Shown here: positions 44,214-53,582 of the stretch, piece after piece | Numbering within the stretch: position 1 is the stretch's first letter | Layout: each line of letters starts with the position of its first letter | Origin: Vampirovibrio sp. | GTDB lineage: Bacteria > Cyanobacteriota > Vampirovibrionia > Vampirovibrionales > JAJTHC01 | Direction of reading: 5' to 3' | Length of the DNA: 64,000 nucleotides | Assembly: GCA_024998755.1 (NCBI GenBank) | Contig: JACEUU010000003.1 | Coordinates: 682,001 to 746,000, forward strand | Position numbers and translations under genes: made by a program | Notes under the pieces: generated by a model | The model's input: the letters and a program-made list of their open reading frames with translations, nothing else | Told to the model about the DNA's origin: nothing | Databases searched by the model: none

Positions 44214-44644
44214 GCATGAAAATTCAAAAAATAACCCCATATAACAAATTGTAACAAAAATGTTACAATAAAGTCGCTCCATTTTGATAGGTTTAATCCT
44301 CTTTTCAGAGGATGTTTTGTTTAAATTACTATATTCATAGTTTTTAAAACAAAAAAAAACTGGTTTTTGTTTGCAGGCACTGTTATAATAATTACCTACT
44401 ACTTCGGTAGTTGTTTATTCAAAACCGTTTGGATGTAGTTAAAATTTCAAAGCACTAAAAAACTAAAATAGCCTTTTATTTTTTGCTTAATGTGCGTCAG
44501 TGTAATCCCCTTTTTGGAGTAAAGGGGAAGTTAGTAGTTGTTGCTTATTTTACCTATCCCTACCTTATTAATGACGTTCTTACTAAAGCTATTTAGCTAT
44601 TACTTGTATTGCCTATTTTTTAATAAACAAGGAGCCTACTTATC
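44214..44644 (+). other. AT-rich intergenic stretch without a gene
   Basis: No ORF with a plausible start is seen. Hairpins CTAC-TTCG-GTAG (near 44399-44411) and CCCCTTT-AAAGGGG (44507-44527) are present. A long untranslated leader for the following gene is possible. Confidence 0.4.
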
Positions 44645-45586
44645 ATGATGATGACCGCTTTGAACCCACAGATAACTTACAACGTTGATTTTTTATCTTC
44701 GCCCATGCAAGGTGCGGAAGATGCTGATTTGGTAAAACGGTTACAAGTGGCAATTGAAGCTGGCACACTAGCCAGCAAGCTTATTCAAGAAGCGTTTAAA
44801 AAGCAACGGGTGGGTGGTCAGCCTGAATCTACCGCCAAAGAATCGGATGATAGAGATTTATTAACCCAGCTGGATGTTGCTTGCGATGATGCCATCCGAT
44901 GTTTCTTGAAGCAAAAATTTCCCGATGATTTTCAGCTAACCGAAGAAAGTTATCAAGAAGGGTGGCCATTCACCCTAGAATCCACTTGGGTGGTAGACCC
45001 GTTGGATGGTACTAGAAACTTTGTGCATGGTTTTCCTTGTTGTGCGGTTTCCATTGCTTATTTAGTCCATGGCAAACCAAAATTGGCAGTAGTTATAGAC
45101 CCATTACACGACGAAGTGTTTTATGCCCTAAAAAATCATGGTGCCTTCCTCAATGGGCAACCGATTACCACTTCTCCAGTTCCGCAACTTTCTGATGCGT
45201 TAGTTTCTGTAGGCTTCCCCAATGCGGCGGGCGGTATGTTCCGCGAAGAAAGCGATTTGTTTTTGTTCGCTGTTCAGCGTGCAAATGGCGTGCGTAGGCT
45301 TGGGGTAGCTGCGTTGGAAATGGCGTATGTGGCTGCAGGACGGTTGGATTCGTTCTGCCAGCTTGGGCTTTCCCCTTGGGATGTAGCCGCTGGTTATTTA
45401 TTGGTGCAGGAAGCAGGCGGGCTAGCTACCCAATGGCATGGTGAACCCGTTTCATTTGCGGATAGACGCTTTAGCGTGTTGGCTTCTAATGGGTTGCCTT
45501 CCATTCATTGGGCTATGCAGGAAGCTTGTCAGCTAACAGGTGTACCGCAACGCACCAGAAGAGCTTATAGCCGACTGGTATTTTAA
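44645..45586 (+). CDS. Inositol monophosphatase-family protein (SuhB/CysQ type)
   Basis: This Mg2+-dependent phosphatase family has the signature DPLDGTRNFVHGFPCCAVSIA (about 118-138; metal ligands Asp118 and Asp121). The second metal block is LSPWDVAAGYLLVQEAGG. An ESYQEG sequence near residue 101 provides the upstream acidic ligand. It has 313 residues, longer than the usual 260-270, with a basic tail. It starts with ATGATGATG, 10 nt after GGAG. The substrate (inositol phosphate, fructose bisphosphate or PAP) cannot be told by eye. Confidence 0.88.
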   Translation: MMMTALNPQITYNVDFLSSPMQGAEDADLVKRLQVAIEAGTLASKLIQEAFKKQRVGGQPESTAKESDDRDLLTQLDVACDDAIRCFLKQKFPDDFQLTEESYQEGWPFTLESTWVVDPLDGTRNFVHGFPCCAVSIAYLVHGKPKLAVVIDPLHDEVFYALKNHGAFLNGQPITTSPVPQLSDALVSVGFPNAAGGMFREESDLFLFAVQRANGVRRLGVAALEMAYVAAGRLDSFCQLGLSPWDVAAGYLLVQEAGGLATQWHGEPVSFADRRFSVLASNGLPSIHWAMQEACQLTGVPQRTRRAYSRLVF

Positions 45587-45623
45587 TTTAAAAAATGAGG
45601 CGATAAATTCTTTGTGGTCTGCT

Positions 45624-45676
45624 AGCAAAACAGGGGCAATTATCAGAAAAATATCATGGTTTCCCCTGTTTGCTTT
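45624..45676 (+). terminator. Terminator of the inositol phosphatase-like gene
   Basis: AAACAGGGG and CCCCTGTTT form a 9-bp stem around a 26-nt loop, followed by GCTTTTGG. The rest of the 45587-45978 gap has only a TATCAGC/GCTGATA palindrome near 45770 and no gene. Confidence 0.5.
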
Positions 45677-45978
45677 TGGTTTATTTAGGTATTTTAAAAA
45701 GACTTCTTTTTTGTCATCAATCATTGGAAAACAAGGGCTTCCTTTAAGAAATCGCAACCTATTTAAACTTATCAGCACTTTCAGCTGATAGTATAAACAA
45801 TCGGTATAGTGTGAAGTGCGTTTACTGGGAATAAATGGCTACACAATACTTGAAATACCCATTTCACTAAGTGCTGTGTTTTAATGAAGAGCAGAGATAA
45901 AAAACGATAAGCGGCCATCGTTTGATATTAGGTCGGCTGTTGTGATAGGATAGAAATAACTTTAAGGAGAAAAAGAAT

Positions 45979-47373
45979 ATGGCAATTTTTGATAAATCAT
46001 CAGCAACCAATCCCGTTGTTATAACAGGAACCATCACTTCAGATTTTATTTTCGGAGGGAGTGGGAACGATGTTTTAAACGGTGGAGCAGGCAACGACAG
46101 TATTTTCGGCGGTCCAGGTAACGATGTTATACATGGCAATGAAGGTGATGACTTACTTTACGGTGGAACTGGCAACGATAAACTTTATGGTGATGAAGGT
46201 AACGACGTTTTGTATGGTGGCATTGGCGATGACCAACTAAGTGGCGGGCTTGCTAACGACACGTTAAACGGCGATGAAGGTAACGATACCCTTAAGGGCG
46301 ATGACGGAGACGATACCTTAGTAGGCGGAGCAGGCGATGATACGCAATACGGTGGTAACGGAAACGATAGAATTGATGGCGGAGAGGGCAACGATAAGTT
46401 GTTTGGCGACGCTGGCGATGATTTAAGCTATGGTGACGGCGGTAACGATACCCTTAAAGGCGGACTTGGTAACGATAAGCTTTATGGTGGCGATGGCAAC
46501 GATGTTGTTTATGGCGATGTTGGTAATGACTTACTTTACGGCGGTTACGGCATTGATAAACTTTATGGTGGCGATGGTAACGATAAGCTTTGGGGCGGAA
46601 TGGGTGATGACTACTTAAACGGTGGGTCGGGCAAAAACGATTTGTACGGTGGGGATGGTAACGATACCCTAGAGGCTGGTACAGATGGTAGTTCATTGCG
46701 TGGCGATGCGGGCAAGGATTTATTAGTGGGTAGTGATAAAACCGATTATTTGTGGGGCGGAGACGGCAACGATAGAATTTATGGCGGGGCCGGTAATGAT
46801 GGTATTTCAGGGGATGCGGGCAATGACGTTATATACGGTGGTATGGGTAGCGATAGAATAAATAGTGGGGCGGGAGACGATATTCTTTATGGTGATACTG
46901 GCAACGATTACTTAAACGGTGGAGCTGGGCACGATAGTTTGTATGGTGGCGACCACGAAGATACCCTTATTGGTGGGGCGGGTAATGATAAGTTAGATGG
47001 CGGTAGCTGGGATGATATTTTGATGGGCGGAGAAGGACAAGATACTTTGACGGGCGGTACAGGGTTTGATACCTTTGTGCTAGATGTGTTTACACCCAAT
47101 AATACAACCGCTCAAAATAGCGATATTATCACCGATTTTTCTAAAATTGATATCATTACATTCAAGGCAGATGCCACCGTAACAGCGACGCTTTCATACA
47201 ACGTAACCACTCATTTCTTAGGTATTGATATTAGTAATAATGGGCTTGCAGATGTTGGCGTTACCTTACAGAATTTTAATCTAGCGGGTAATCAGTTTTT
47301 AGGTGTTGCTTATAACGCAACCGCAACCCAATGGGAAGTCAGTGTATTGCCCCATTACGGAACTATTATTTAA
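45979..47373 (+). CDS. RTX (haemolysin-type Ca2+-binding repeat) protein
   Basis: An AAGGAG lies upstream. Residues about 23-355 are roughly 36 tandem nonapeptides of the GGxGxDxLx type (for example [20 protein letters not shown]), which fold as a calcium-binding beta-roll. Residues 356-464 resemble the C-terminal region that follows RTX repeats ([24 protein letters not shown]), which in known proteins carries the type I secretion signal. There is no N-terminal signal peptide. No catalytic domain is visible, so it may be structural or adhesive. No HlyB/HlyD genes lie nearby. Confidence 0.9.
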   Translation: MAIFDKSSATNPVVITGTITSDFIFGGSGNDVLNGGAGNDSIFGGPGNDVIHGNEGDDLLYGGTGNDKLYGDEGNDVLYGGIGDDQLSGGLANDTLNGDEGNDTLKGDDGDDTLVGGAGDDTQYGGNGNDRIDGGEGNDKLFGDAGDDLSYGDGGNDTLKGGLGNDKLYGGDGNDVVYGDVGNDLLYGGYGIDKLYGGDGNDKLWGGMGDDYLNGGSGKNDLYGGDGNDTLEAGTDGSSLRGDAGKDLLVGSDKTDYLWGGDGNDRIYGGAGNDGISGDAGNDVIYGGMGSDRINSGAGDDILYGDTGNDYLNGGAGHDSLYGGDHEDTLIGGAGNDKLDGGSWDDILMGGEGQDTLTGGTGFDTFVLDVFTPNNTTAQNSDIITDFSKIDIITFKADATVTATLSYNVTTHFLGIDISNNGLADVGVTLQNFNLAGNQFLGVAYNATATQWEVSVLPHYGTII

Positions 47374-47377
47374 TATA

Positions 47378-47660
47378 ATACCAATCCAAAGATTGAATAG
47401 TGTGTTCTTTCACCGATTGTCGTTCCTAGCTTTCGCTGGCTGGTTTGTCAGGGGACTGCTGTTTGGTAGCCCCCCCCGACACCCCCCACAAATTCAGGGG
47501 TAATCCCCTAAAGACCCCCAAAAAGCCACCCCTCTATGCCACAAGGGCATTGACGAGGGGATGTTCTTTTCGCCCCTCCGAAAGGACGGAATGCATCGAC
47601 CACTGCAGAGCAAGCACGATGGTCGTTCCTACTTGTTCGTACGCTCTTTAATCTTTGACA
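47378..47660 (+). repeat. R1 long repeat, copy 7 (reference copy)
   Basis: The complete element has ends ATACCAATCCAAAGATT and TTTAATCTTTGACAAATT. It starts 5 bp after the RTX stop. The TGTCAGGGGACTGC-TGTTTG hairpin, the AGGGG-TAAT-CCCCT hairpin, the CCCCTC/GAGGGG hairpin and the terminal pairing are all present. Confidence 0.88.
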
Positions 47661-47665
47661 AATTC

Positions 47666-49576
47666 TTACCCTTCTTTTTGGGGTGGTATCAACACGCTGG
47701 TTTCATGGCTATGGCTAACGTGCCCTGGGTATGATTGCGGAATGGGGCGTACAAACTTACCCAAAGTATAAATAACAGGCACTTTGGCACTTTCCCGTGC
47801 CCCACTATAATACGCCGCCAACCCCGCCACAAAGGCAATCGTTTCATTGGGTAGCTGTTGATTCCCACCCCCAAAGCTAGTACCGGAACACCGCACCACT
47901 ACGTGGGAACCCGCAATACCTTCCCCTGCATGAAACCACCAATCATCTGTGCGTAAGGCTTTACCCGCTAAGTACCCGTTAGCTTGGCTACTTTTACCTA
48001 CCCATACTTCCACCCCAGAATGAGGGTCTGTTACCGTTAGAATGCCAGCGGGTTTTTCGGGCTTTTTGGCTATTTTTTGAACTTTTTGCTTCTTTTTGCT
48101 AGAAGCTATCTTGGCTTGATGGTCAACAGAAGCCATTAGCCCTGCCACTTCCCAATCTGGGCGTAAATAGTCAAAATCTGCCACGGTTTCAATGCCCTGT
48201 AAATGAACGTTCAACGTTTCAAGGTGGTGCAATCTTGTTTCCAACAGAACCACTTGCGAAGCGAAATAGGTAAGCCGGCTATTCAATTTTTGCACTTGTT
48301 TATAAAGCCAATGGCTATTTTGCTTCCATGTTTTGGTAGGGTGCAAATCTTCAAACAATAAAAACGGTATTTCCCCCATTTCATCAAAAGGGTTTTCCAA
48401 CTGTAAGCTTACCGTTTCCGGATGCGTTCCCGCCAACGCTCCCATGCTGAGTAGGGTCATTAGCCAATCTGCTTGGGTTTGGTATTGTTTGGCTTGGGCT
48501 TGAAGGGCTTCAGCATTTTGATAAGTAGCTAATTGCTGATTCAATTGCTCAAGGGCTTGGTTCAACGGCTTGGCAAATTGCTTATGCACTTGGGTAAAGC
48601 GTTGTTGCTGAAGCGTCTTAAAATAAACGGTTTTCAATAACACCGTTGCCGTTTCCAATACAGCGAATTTCTCTTGTGCGTGTTTTTCTGATTCTATCCA
48701 AGCTGTTGGGAAGGCAACAAACCGCTGATGTTCACCCTGTTGAAGCAGTAAAAACTGCTTTTCCGAAACTGGGCAAGTTATCCACTGTTCTAGTAAAGCT
48801 ATAAAGTCTTCAGCCGAAGTACTTCTTTCCGCAAGGGCTTTTAATAGGGGTTTGGCACACCCAAAATAATGGGCTTGAATGGTACTCATCCATTGTGCAG
48901 GGGTTTTGGCTTTTTTCAAGGCTTCTAAACACGCTTGGCTATGGGTAGAAGGCTGAACGAGCGTTTCCAACAAGGGTTTATTAGCAGGGGTCGGTGGCAA
49001 AGCGTAAAGCCCTCCTACCCGTAATTGACGAAGTCGGCTCATGGTATCAGTTACCACATTAAACAAGCCAACGATTCTTTGTGTGGTTTTTTCTACCAAA
49101 ATAAGGTTGGTAAACCGACCCATTAATTCTAGCGTTAGCGTTACAGGTAACCGAAAACCTAAATCAGTCATGGTAGTGAAGTTCAAATGCAGAAGCGGTT
49201 CACCTGAAACGCCCGCCATGGCTTCCAGTTTTGCCCCCAGCAAGTATTTTTTCAACACCGCCCCTAAGGGGGTGGTTCTACCCTTGCCGTGGAGGGATTC
49301 TAATGCTTTTACATCAGCCTCATCTATCCAGCAAACAAAGGGAGCGTCTTTTCGTAGGCTGATGTGTAAATGCTGATGTGCCATTAAGATAGGGCATCGT
49401 TGCGGGTTGGGTTTCCAGAACGAGAAGAGAAAATCATACGCCGTTAGCTGGGTAATTTTTTGACATTTTGCCCCTTGCATAAGGGCTTCGCTTTGCAAGG
49501 CGAAGGCTTTTAACACCGTTTCATCAATCGGTTGCAGGGTGATAGGTATCGGTGGGGCGATGGCTAAGGAAAGCAT
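47666..49576 (-). CDS. rqcH: RqcH/NFACT-family ribosome quality-control protein
   Basis: RqcH homologues bind obstructed 50S subunits and recruit Ala-tRNA to tag stalled nascent chains. The start is ATG 49576; the longer reading begins with TTG. The N-terminal NFACT-N part has TLQPIDETVLKAFALQSEALMQGAKCQKITQL and GAKLEAMAGVSGEPLLHLNF. A central coiled coil follows (about 320-470). The C-terminal NFACT-R domain has VEVWVGKSSQANGYLAGKALRTDDWWFHAGEGIAGSHVVVRCSG and YPGHVSHSHETSVLI. It has 636 residues, somewhat over the usual 560-590. Confidence 0.9.
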   Translation of the reverse strand: MLSLAIAPPIPITLQPIDETVLKAFALQSEALMQGAKCQKITQLTAYDFLFSFWKPNPQRCPILMAHQHLHISLRKDAPFVCWIDEADVKALESLHGKGRTTPLGAVLKKYLLGAKLEAMAGVSGEPLLHLNFTTMTDLGFRLPVTLTLELMGRFTNLILVEKTTQRIVGLFNVVTDTMSRLRQLRVGGLYALPPTPANKPLLETLVQPSTHSQACLEALKKAKTPAQWMSTIQAHYFGCAKPLLKALAERSTSAEDFIALLEQWITCPVSEKQFLLLQQGEHQRFVAFPTAWIESEKHAQEKFAVLETATVLLKTVYFKTLQQQRFTQVHKQFAKPLNQALEQLNQQLATYQNAEALQAQAKQYQTQADWLMTLLSMGALAGTHPETVSLQLENPFDEMGEIPFLLFEDLHPTKTWKQNSHWLYKQVQKLNSRLTYFASQVVLLETRLHHLETLNVHLQGIETVADFDYLRPDWEVAGLMASVDHQAKIASSKKKQKVQKIAKKPEKPAGILTVTDPHSGVEVWVGKSSQANGYLAGKALRTDDWWFHAGEGIAGSHVVVRCSGTSFGGGNQQLPNETIAFVAGLAAYYSGARESAKVPVIYTLGKFVRPIPQSYPGHVSHSHETSVLIPPQKEG

Positions 49577-49649
49577 GAAATTAAAAAAGCTCAAATACAA
49601 AATAGGGGTATAATTACCCCTATTCTATCATGCTTGCCGAAGGTTATCT

Positions 49650-49856
49650 CTAGCTTTTTTCTTGTAATGAAGGGTCTAGCCGACCCGAAAGAATAAAGAA
49701 CGTAGGAGCCCAAAGCCCAACGAAAATACCAAAACGTTCTGCGTGTGCTTGCACTTCTGGTGCAGGGCCACCCGTGGTGTACCAAATGGCTATAGAACCA
49801 ATGATAGAGACGAACCCAAGTACGTAACAAATCTTACTTAATAATGCTGATTTCAT
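49650..49856 (-). CDS. Small two-helix membrane protein
   Basis: AAGAAGGGATC precedes ATG 49856. The 68-residue product has a membrane helix at about 5-25 (LLSKICYVLGFVSIIGSIAIW), a loop with PAPEVQAHAERFG, and a second helix at about 43-60 (FGIFVGLWAPTFFILSG). It contains the short AHAERFGIFVGLWAPTFFIL motif that I associate with small conserved membrane proteins of unknown role. It precedes rqcH on the same strand by about 74 bp. Confidence 0.65.
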   Translation of the reverse strand: MKSALLSKICYVLGFVSIIGSIAIWYTTGGPAPEVQAHAERFGIFVGLWAPTFFILSGRLDPSLQEKS

Positions 49857-50139
49857 CGTATTTGATCCCTTCTTGTAAAAAACAATCAGTTTGGTAAGTA
49901 TAAGCTATTTTTTAAATTGCAGTCTTTGTGAAAACACATACAGAAAATATGCCCATTAACCGTCGTCAGACCTTAGCAAGGCTTTGGTTCTTTTCAAAAC
50001 ACAACCTTTTGAAGGCTAGCTTTCCCATAAATGGCTTAATTTTAAGTTTTTATAGCACAAAGCCGGCAGTATTAGGTACAATGAAACTATCTATCACCAG
50101 CCTGCTGAATAAACCTGATTAAGAGAGAAGACTGAAACA

Positions 50140-51582
50140 ATGAATAGCTTAACCCCATCTGAAAAAACGCCGTTTAACCGTAAACATACCCTACTAACTG
50201 ATGCCTTGGTACTAACGCCAGAAGGGCTCAAAAACCAACAAACCGTTCACATTAAGGGGGCTACTATTGAAGCCGTTTCTTCAGCACCGCCTTCTAATTT
50301 ACTGTTGCGTGAAGATGACGTCCAACTCATTCCCCTCAACGAAAATTTTATGATTACCCCCGGTTTGATAGACTTACAAATTAACGGTGGTTTGGGGTGC
50401 GATTTTAACACCAGTTCCATTCCCGTTATTCAGCAATTTTTAGCCGCCTTGCCACGCTTTGGGGTTACGGGTATTCTTCCCACGCTGATTACTGCTCCGC
50501 ATATGGATATGGTAACAGCGACCAACACCTTTGAAGAATTATTGCACCTGAACCGGTATTCCCACGCCAAAGTGTTAGGGCTTCACTTAGAAGGACCTTA
50601 CCTAAACACCCAAAAACGAGGCACTCATCCCGCCAGTGCCATTACTCCGCCTGATTTGGAAACCCTCCAGTTACTGCTTTCCCCCCAAGTGAAGATGATG
50701 ACCCTTGCCCCTGAGTGCGATGCGGAATTTTTAGCGTTAGATTATTTGCGTCAAAAAGGCATTCTCATCTTTGCTGGGCATACCAAAGCCACGGCTGAAC
50801 AGCTGAAACAGGCTATGGTTCATGGGTTAAGTGGCGTTACCCACCTATTCAACGCCATGGATGGTTTTACCCATCGTGAAACAGGCACTGCCTTGCACGT
50901 TTTAAACCTAAAAGCCTTAAAAGCCAGCTTTATTGCAGATGGCTACCATGTTCACCCAGATATGCTTCGCTTAGCGTTAGAAACCAAAGGCGTCAGCAAT
51001 ATGCTATTGGTTTCTGATGCCATGAATTTGGCGGGCTTGGGCGATGGGGCGAAAGGCTTCTTTGCCAACCAATCCATTCAAGTACAAGAAGGTAGAGCGA
51101 TTAACCAAGAAGGCAATTTAGCAGGTAGTACCCAATTTATGGATAGCATGGTGCGCAACTTGCTGAATTGGAATTTAGCCACCGTTGAAGACTGTTTTGA
51201 AATGGGCACGACGAATCCAGCTAAATTGTTAGGGCTAGAAAACAGTATTGGGGCTATTGCAGCGGGTTATCAAGCAGATATCGTCCTATGGCATCGGCCT
51301 ACCATGCAGGTGTTGGCTACTTGGGTAGCAGGGCAACTACTGTGGTGCGACCCTAAATTAATGGGTACAGCCCCTGTAACCGCTAATACGCAAACCAACC
51401 AACAAACAAACGCTTTCCCCACAACGCCTTCATTTGCCACGTTGCCAGAAGCAGGGCATATAGCCGGCATTAAAACACCCGCTACGCAAGCACCCCAAGC
51501 GTTTAACCCTACTGCTACTACCAAAACCAGAGGGGCTTTGCCTAAAGCGTTTGCACCTTCTCAGCATATAGGACTTATTTAA
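50140..51582 (+). CDS. nagA: N-acetylglucosamine-6-phosphate deacetylase
   Basis: NagA removes acetate from GlcNAc-6-phosphate in amino-sugar catabolism and murein recycling. Motifs: PGLIDLQINGGLGCDFN, LHLEGPYLNTQKRGTHP (metal ligand Glu), AGHTKATAEQLK, THLFNAMDGFTHRETG, ADGYHVHPDMLR and VSDAM (catalytic Asp). It has 480 residues, against about 380 for the family. The extra 75 or so C-terminal residues are Thr, Pro, Ala and Gln-rich and look unstructured. nagZ starts 3 bp after the stop. Confidence 0.93.
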   Translation: MNSLTPSEKTPFNRKHTLLTDALVLTPEGLKNQQTVHIKGATIEAVSSAPPSNLLLREDDVQLIPLNENFMITPGLIDLQINGGLGCDFNTSSIPVIQQFLAALPRFGVTGILPTLITAPHMDMVTATNTFEELLHLNRYSHAKVLGLHLEGPYLNTQKRGTHPASAITPPDLETLQLLLSPQVKMMTLAPECDAEFLALDYLRQKGILIFAGHTKATAEQLKQAMVHGLSGVTHLFNAMDGFTHRETGTALHVLNLKALKASFIADGYHVHPDMLRLALETKGVSNMLLVSDAMNLAGLGDGAKGFFANQSIQVQEGRAINQEGNLAGSTQFMDSMVRNLLNWNLATVEDCFEMGTTNPAKLLGLENSIGAIAAGYQADIVLWHRPTMQVLATWVAGQLLWCDPKLMGTAPVTANTQTNQQTNAFPTTPSFATLPEAGHIAGIKTPATQAPQAFNPTATTKTRGALPKAFAPSQHIGLI

Positions 51583-51584
51583 CG

Positions 51585-53159
51585 TTGACTGGTACTATTA
51601 CTAACCATTTTTTTGTTGGCTATGAAACGAATTGGCAAAATAACGAAAGTCCTTTACATCAACTGGTTACCCAAGGCATTTCCGGCGTTATTTTATTTCG
51701 ACACCATACTACGGGCTTAGTGGGTTGGGAAGGCTTTGAAACGCTTAGAAACCAACTTTGGCAGCTACGGAAGCTGGCTCATCAAGCCGGAAGCCCGCAG
51801 TTTATGATTGGTGTAGATCAAGAAGGCGGACAAGTAGAACGCTTTGGGGCAAGCTTTTTTCCCTCGTTTTTATCACCGGCTTGTGTGGCACAAGTTACGG
51901 CACTCAACCCCACGTTTGCTAGCAGACACTATAAGCTGTTAGCCGAGGTTTTACACGCATTGGGCGTTAATTTAAACTTCTTCCCCACGGTGGATGTTAA
52001 TTTAGACGAAAACAACCCCATTATCGGCATTCGTTCTTTCGGAAAATCTGCTGAAACTGTCAAACCTCTAGCCTTACAGGCGATTGAAACCCATCTGCAA
52101 GCAGGCGTATTACCAGTCATTAAACATTTCCCTGGGCATGGCTTTGGCACGGTAGATTCTCATCATACCCTACCTACCTTAACCTTTACAGAAGAAGAAA
52201 TCGGTGTCTTTCAAGCTTGTATTACCAAAGGGAACGTTCCGTTGGCGATGGTTTCCCACGGCTACTACCCTGCATTGCAAGGCGAAACGCCATTCCCTGC
52301 TTCGTTAGATGAACGCATTGTAACCAACCTACTACGGGAAACAATGGGCTTTAACGGGCTGGCTATTTCCGACGATTTAGAAATGGGGGCGATTTTAGAA
52401 ACCGCTAGCCCACTTACTGTCGTGCAACAAGGCTTAAACGCTGGGTTAGATTTATTGCTTTACAGGCAAGGTAATGAACCCATGTTAGCACTTGTTGAAG
52501 AAGCCCAAAAAACAATTTTTGTTGATACTGATAGAGATTTAGCCTTTCAAGCTCGGTTAGATTGCTTGCAAGCTGCACATCCCTCGTGTTTTTTACCTGA
52601 ACCACCCCCTTGCACGGTGCTAGATTATCAACGGTGGGAAGCAGAAGCAAAAGCCCTAACCGTAGAAGCTGTTTCGACCATTTTAACGGTTTGCGGTAAC
52701 CCAAAAATTAATCCGGACTCACTGCTTTGGGTTATTCTACCCAATGCGGGTAAGGTATTGCCTCATTTTTCTGAAGATGAAAAAACGCACCCATCCTTGA
52801 GCAGTTTGTTGGTTAAAGCAGGTTGCCAGCAAGTCAAAACATCGCACTATAGTACGCCTGAAGAAGAGGCGTTATTGGCTGAGTTGATTTTGGCGGAACG
52901 GGCGAAGCATCCGCAGTTACAGGTATTAATAGCTACTTGGCTACCCAAAGTGGGAAGCACCTTACTTGCTACCTTAGCAGAAGCGGGGTTGCCTGCCACA
53001 AGCCAGCCGAAGATGTTTCATTGGGCTATTGGTGGTAGTGCGTTACCAGCTACCCACTGCCTATCTAACCTATTGACTGAATTACCACTCTTTGGGTATC
53101 GTCCTGCCTTAAAACACGCCGTTGTAAACCGACTGATTAACTCAGAGACAAGTAGTTAA
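51585..53159 (+). CDS. nagZ: Beta-N-acetylhexosaminidase NagZ-like (GH3)
   Basis: GH3 NagZ cleaves GlcNAc from anhydromuropeptides in murein recycling. Motifs: GVDQEGGQVERF, FFPTVDVN, RSFGKSAETVKPLA, KHFPGHGFGTVDSHHTLP (catalytic His region) and the nucleophile block LAISDDLEMGAI with Asp265 (SDD). The start appears to be TTG at 51585, as no ATG lies before the conserved region. It has 524 residues, against about 340. The additional 170 C-terminal residues resemble the second domain of longer GH3 enzymes. It is coupled to nagA. Confidence 0.92.
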   Translation: MTGTITNHFFVGYETNWQNNESPLHQLVTQGISGVILFRHHTTGLVGWEGFETLRNQLWQLRKLAHQAGSPQFMIGVDQEGGQVERFGASFFPSFLSPACVAQVTALNPTFASRHYKLLAEVLHALGVNLNFFPTVDVNLDENNPIIGIRSFGKSAETVKPLALQAIETHLQAGVLPVIKHFPGHGFGTVDSHHTLPTLTFTEEEIGVFQACITKGNVPLAMVSHGYYPALQGETPFPASLDERIVTNLLRETMGFNGLAISDDLEMGAILETASPLTVVQQGLNAGLDLLLYRQGNEPMLALVEEAQKTIFVDTDRDLAFQARLDCLQAAHPSCFLPEPPPCTVLDYQRWEAEAKALTVEAVSTILTVCGNPKINPDSLLWVILPNAGKVLPHFSEDEKTHPSLSSLLVKAGCQQVKTSHYSTPEEEALLAELILAERAKHPQLQVLIATWLPKVGSTLLATLAEAGLPATSQPKMFHWAIGGSALPATHCLSNLLTELPLFGYRPALKHAVVNRLINSETSS

Positions 53160-53161
53160 CC

Positions 53162-53194
53162 TATCAACTTGATTTCAATCTCGAAATTCAAGTG
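53162..53194 (+). repeat. Left copy of a 33-bp direct repeat flanking R1 copy 8
   Basis: The 33 bp starting TATCAACTTGATTTCAA are repeated at 53488-53520 with two mismatches. Confidence 0.7.
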
Positions 53195-53490
53195 CTACCC
53201 ATTAAACGATTAAATAGTGTAAAAAATTAACCAACCAGTAGGAACGACCATCGCGTTTGCTCTGCAGTCGTCGATGCGTTCCGTCCACCGGAGGGGCGAA
53301 AAAAGCATCCCTCCGTCAATGCCCGTAGTGGCATAGGAGGGTGTTTTTTCGGGGGTTCTTAGGGGTTTACCTCTAAGTTTGTGGGGGGTGTCGGGGGGCT
53401 GCCAAACAGCAGTCCCCTGACAAACCAACCAGCGTAAGTTAGGAGCAGCAATCGATGAGAGAACACGCTATTCTATCGTTTAATTGGTAT
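53195..53490 (-). repeat. R1 long repeat, copy 8
   Basis: The ends are CCATTAAACGATTAAATAG and CTATCGTTTAATTGGTAT. The core carries the CTGC-TGTTTG-GCAG and CCCTCC/GGAGGG hairpins. It is flanked by near-identical 33-bp direct repeats. Confidence 0.85.
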
Positions 53491-53582
53491 CAACTTGATT
53501 TCAAGCCCGAAATTCAAGTGGCACTTGATAAACTGGTGTTTTTTTCAAGACCCACTTGAAAAAGTGGCAAACAATCAAAAGG
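53488..53582 (+). repeat. R5-type repeat and right copy of the 33-bp direct repeat
   Basis: After the direct repeat come AAGTGGCACTTGATAAACTGG and AAAAAGTGGCAAACAATCAAA. These words are shared with 23777-23817. Confidence 0.6.

Noticed and set aside
45540-45788. ORF extending from the inositol phosphatase 3' end
   Set aside because: It has no in-frame start after the preceding stop, and its centre is a terminator hairpin.
46185-46696. Antisense ORFs rich in Pro, Ser and His within the RTX gene
   Set aside because: They are mirror frames of the nonapeptide repeats and have no start signals.
45979-47100. Regularly spaced repeats suggesting a CRISPR array
   Set aside because: The period (27 bp) is in-frame and encodes the RTX nonapeptide. 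There are no unique spacers and no cas genes.
49928-50122. 64-residue ORF before nagA
   Set aside because: It has no ribosome-binding site, its composition is not coding-like, and it lies in the nagA leader.
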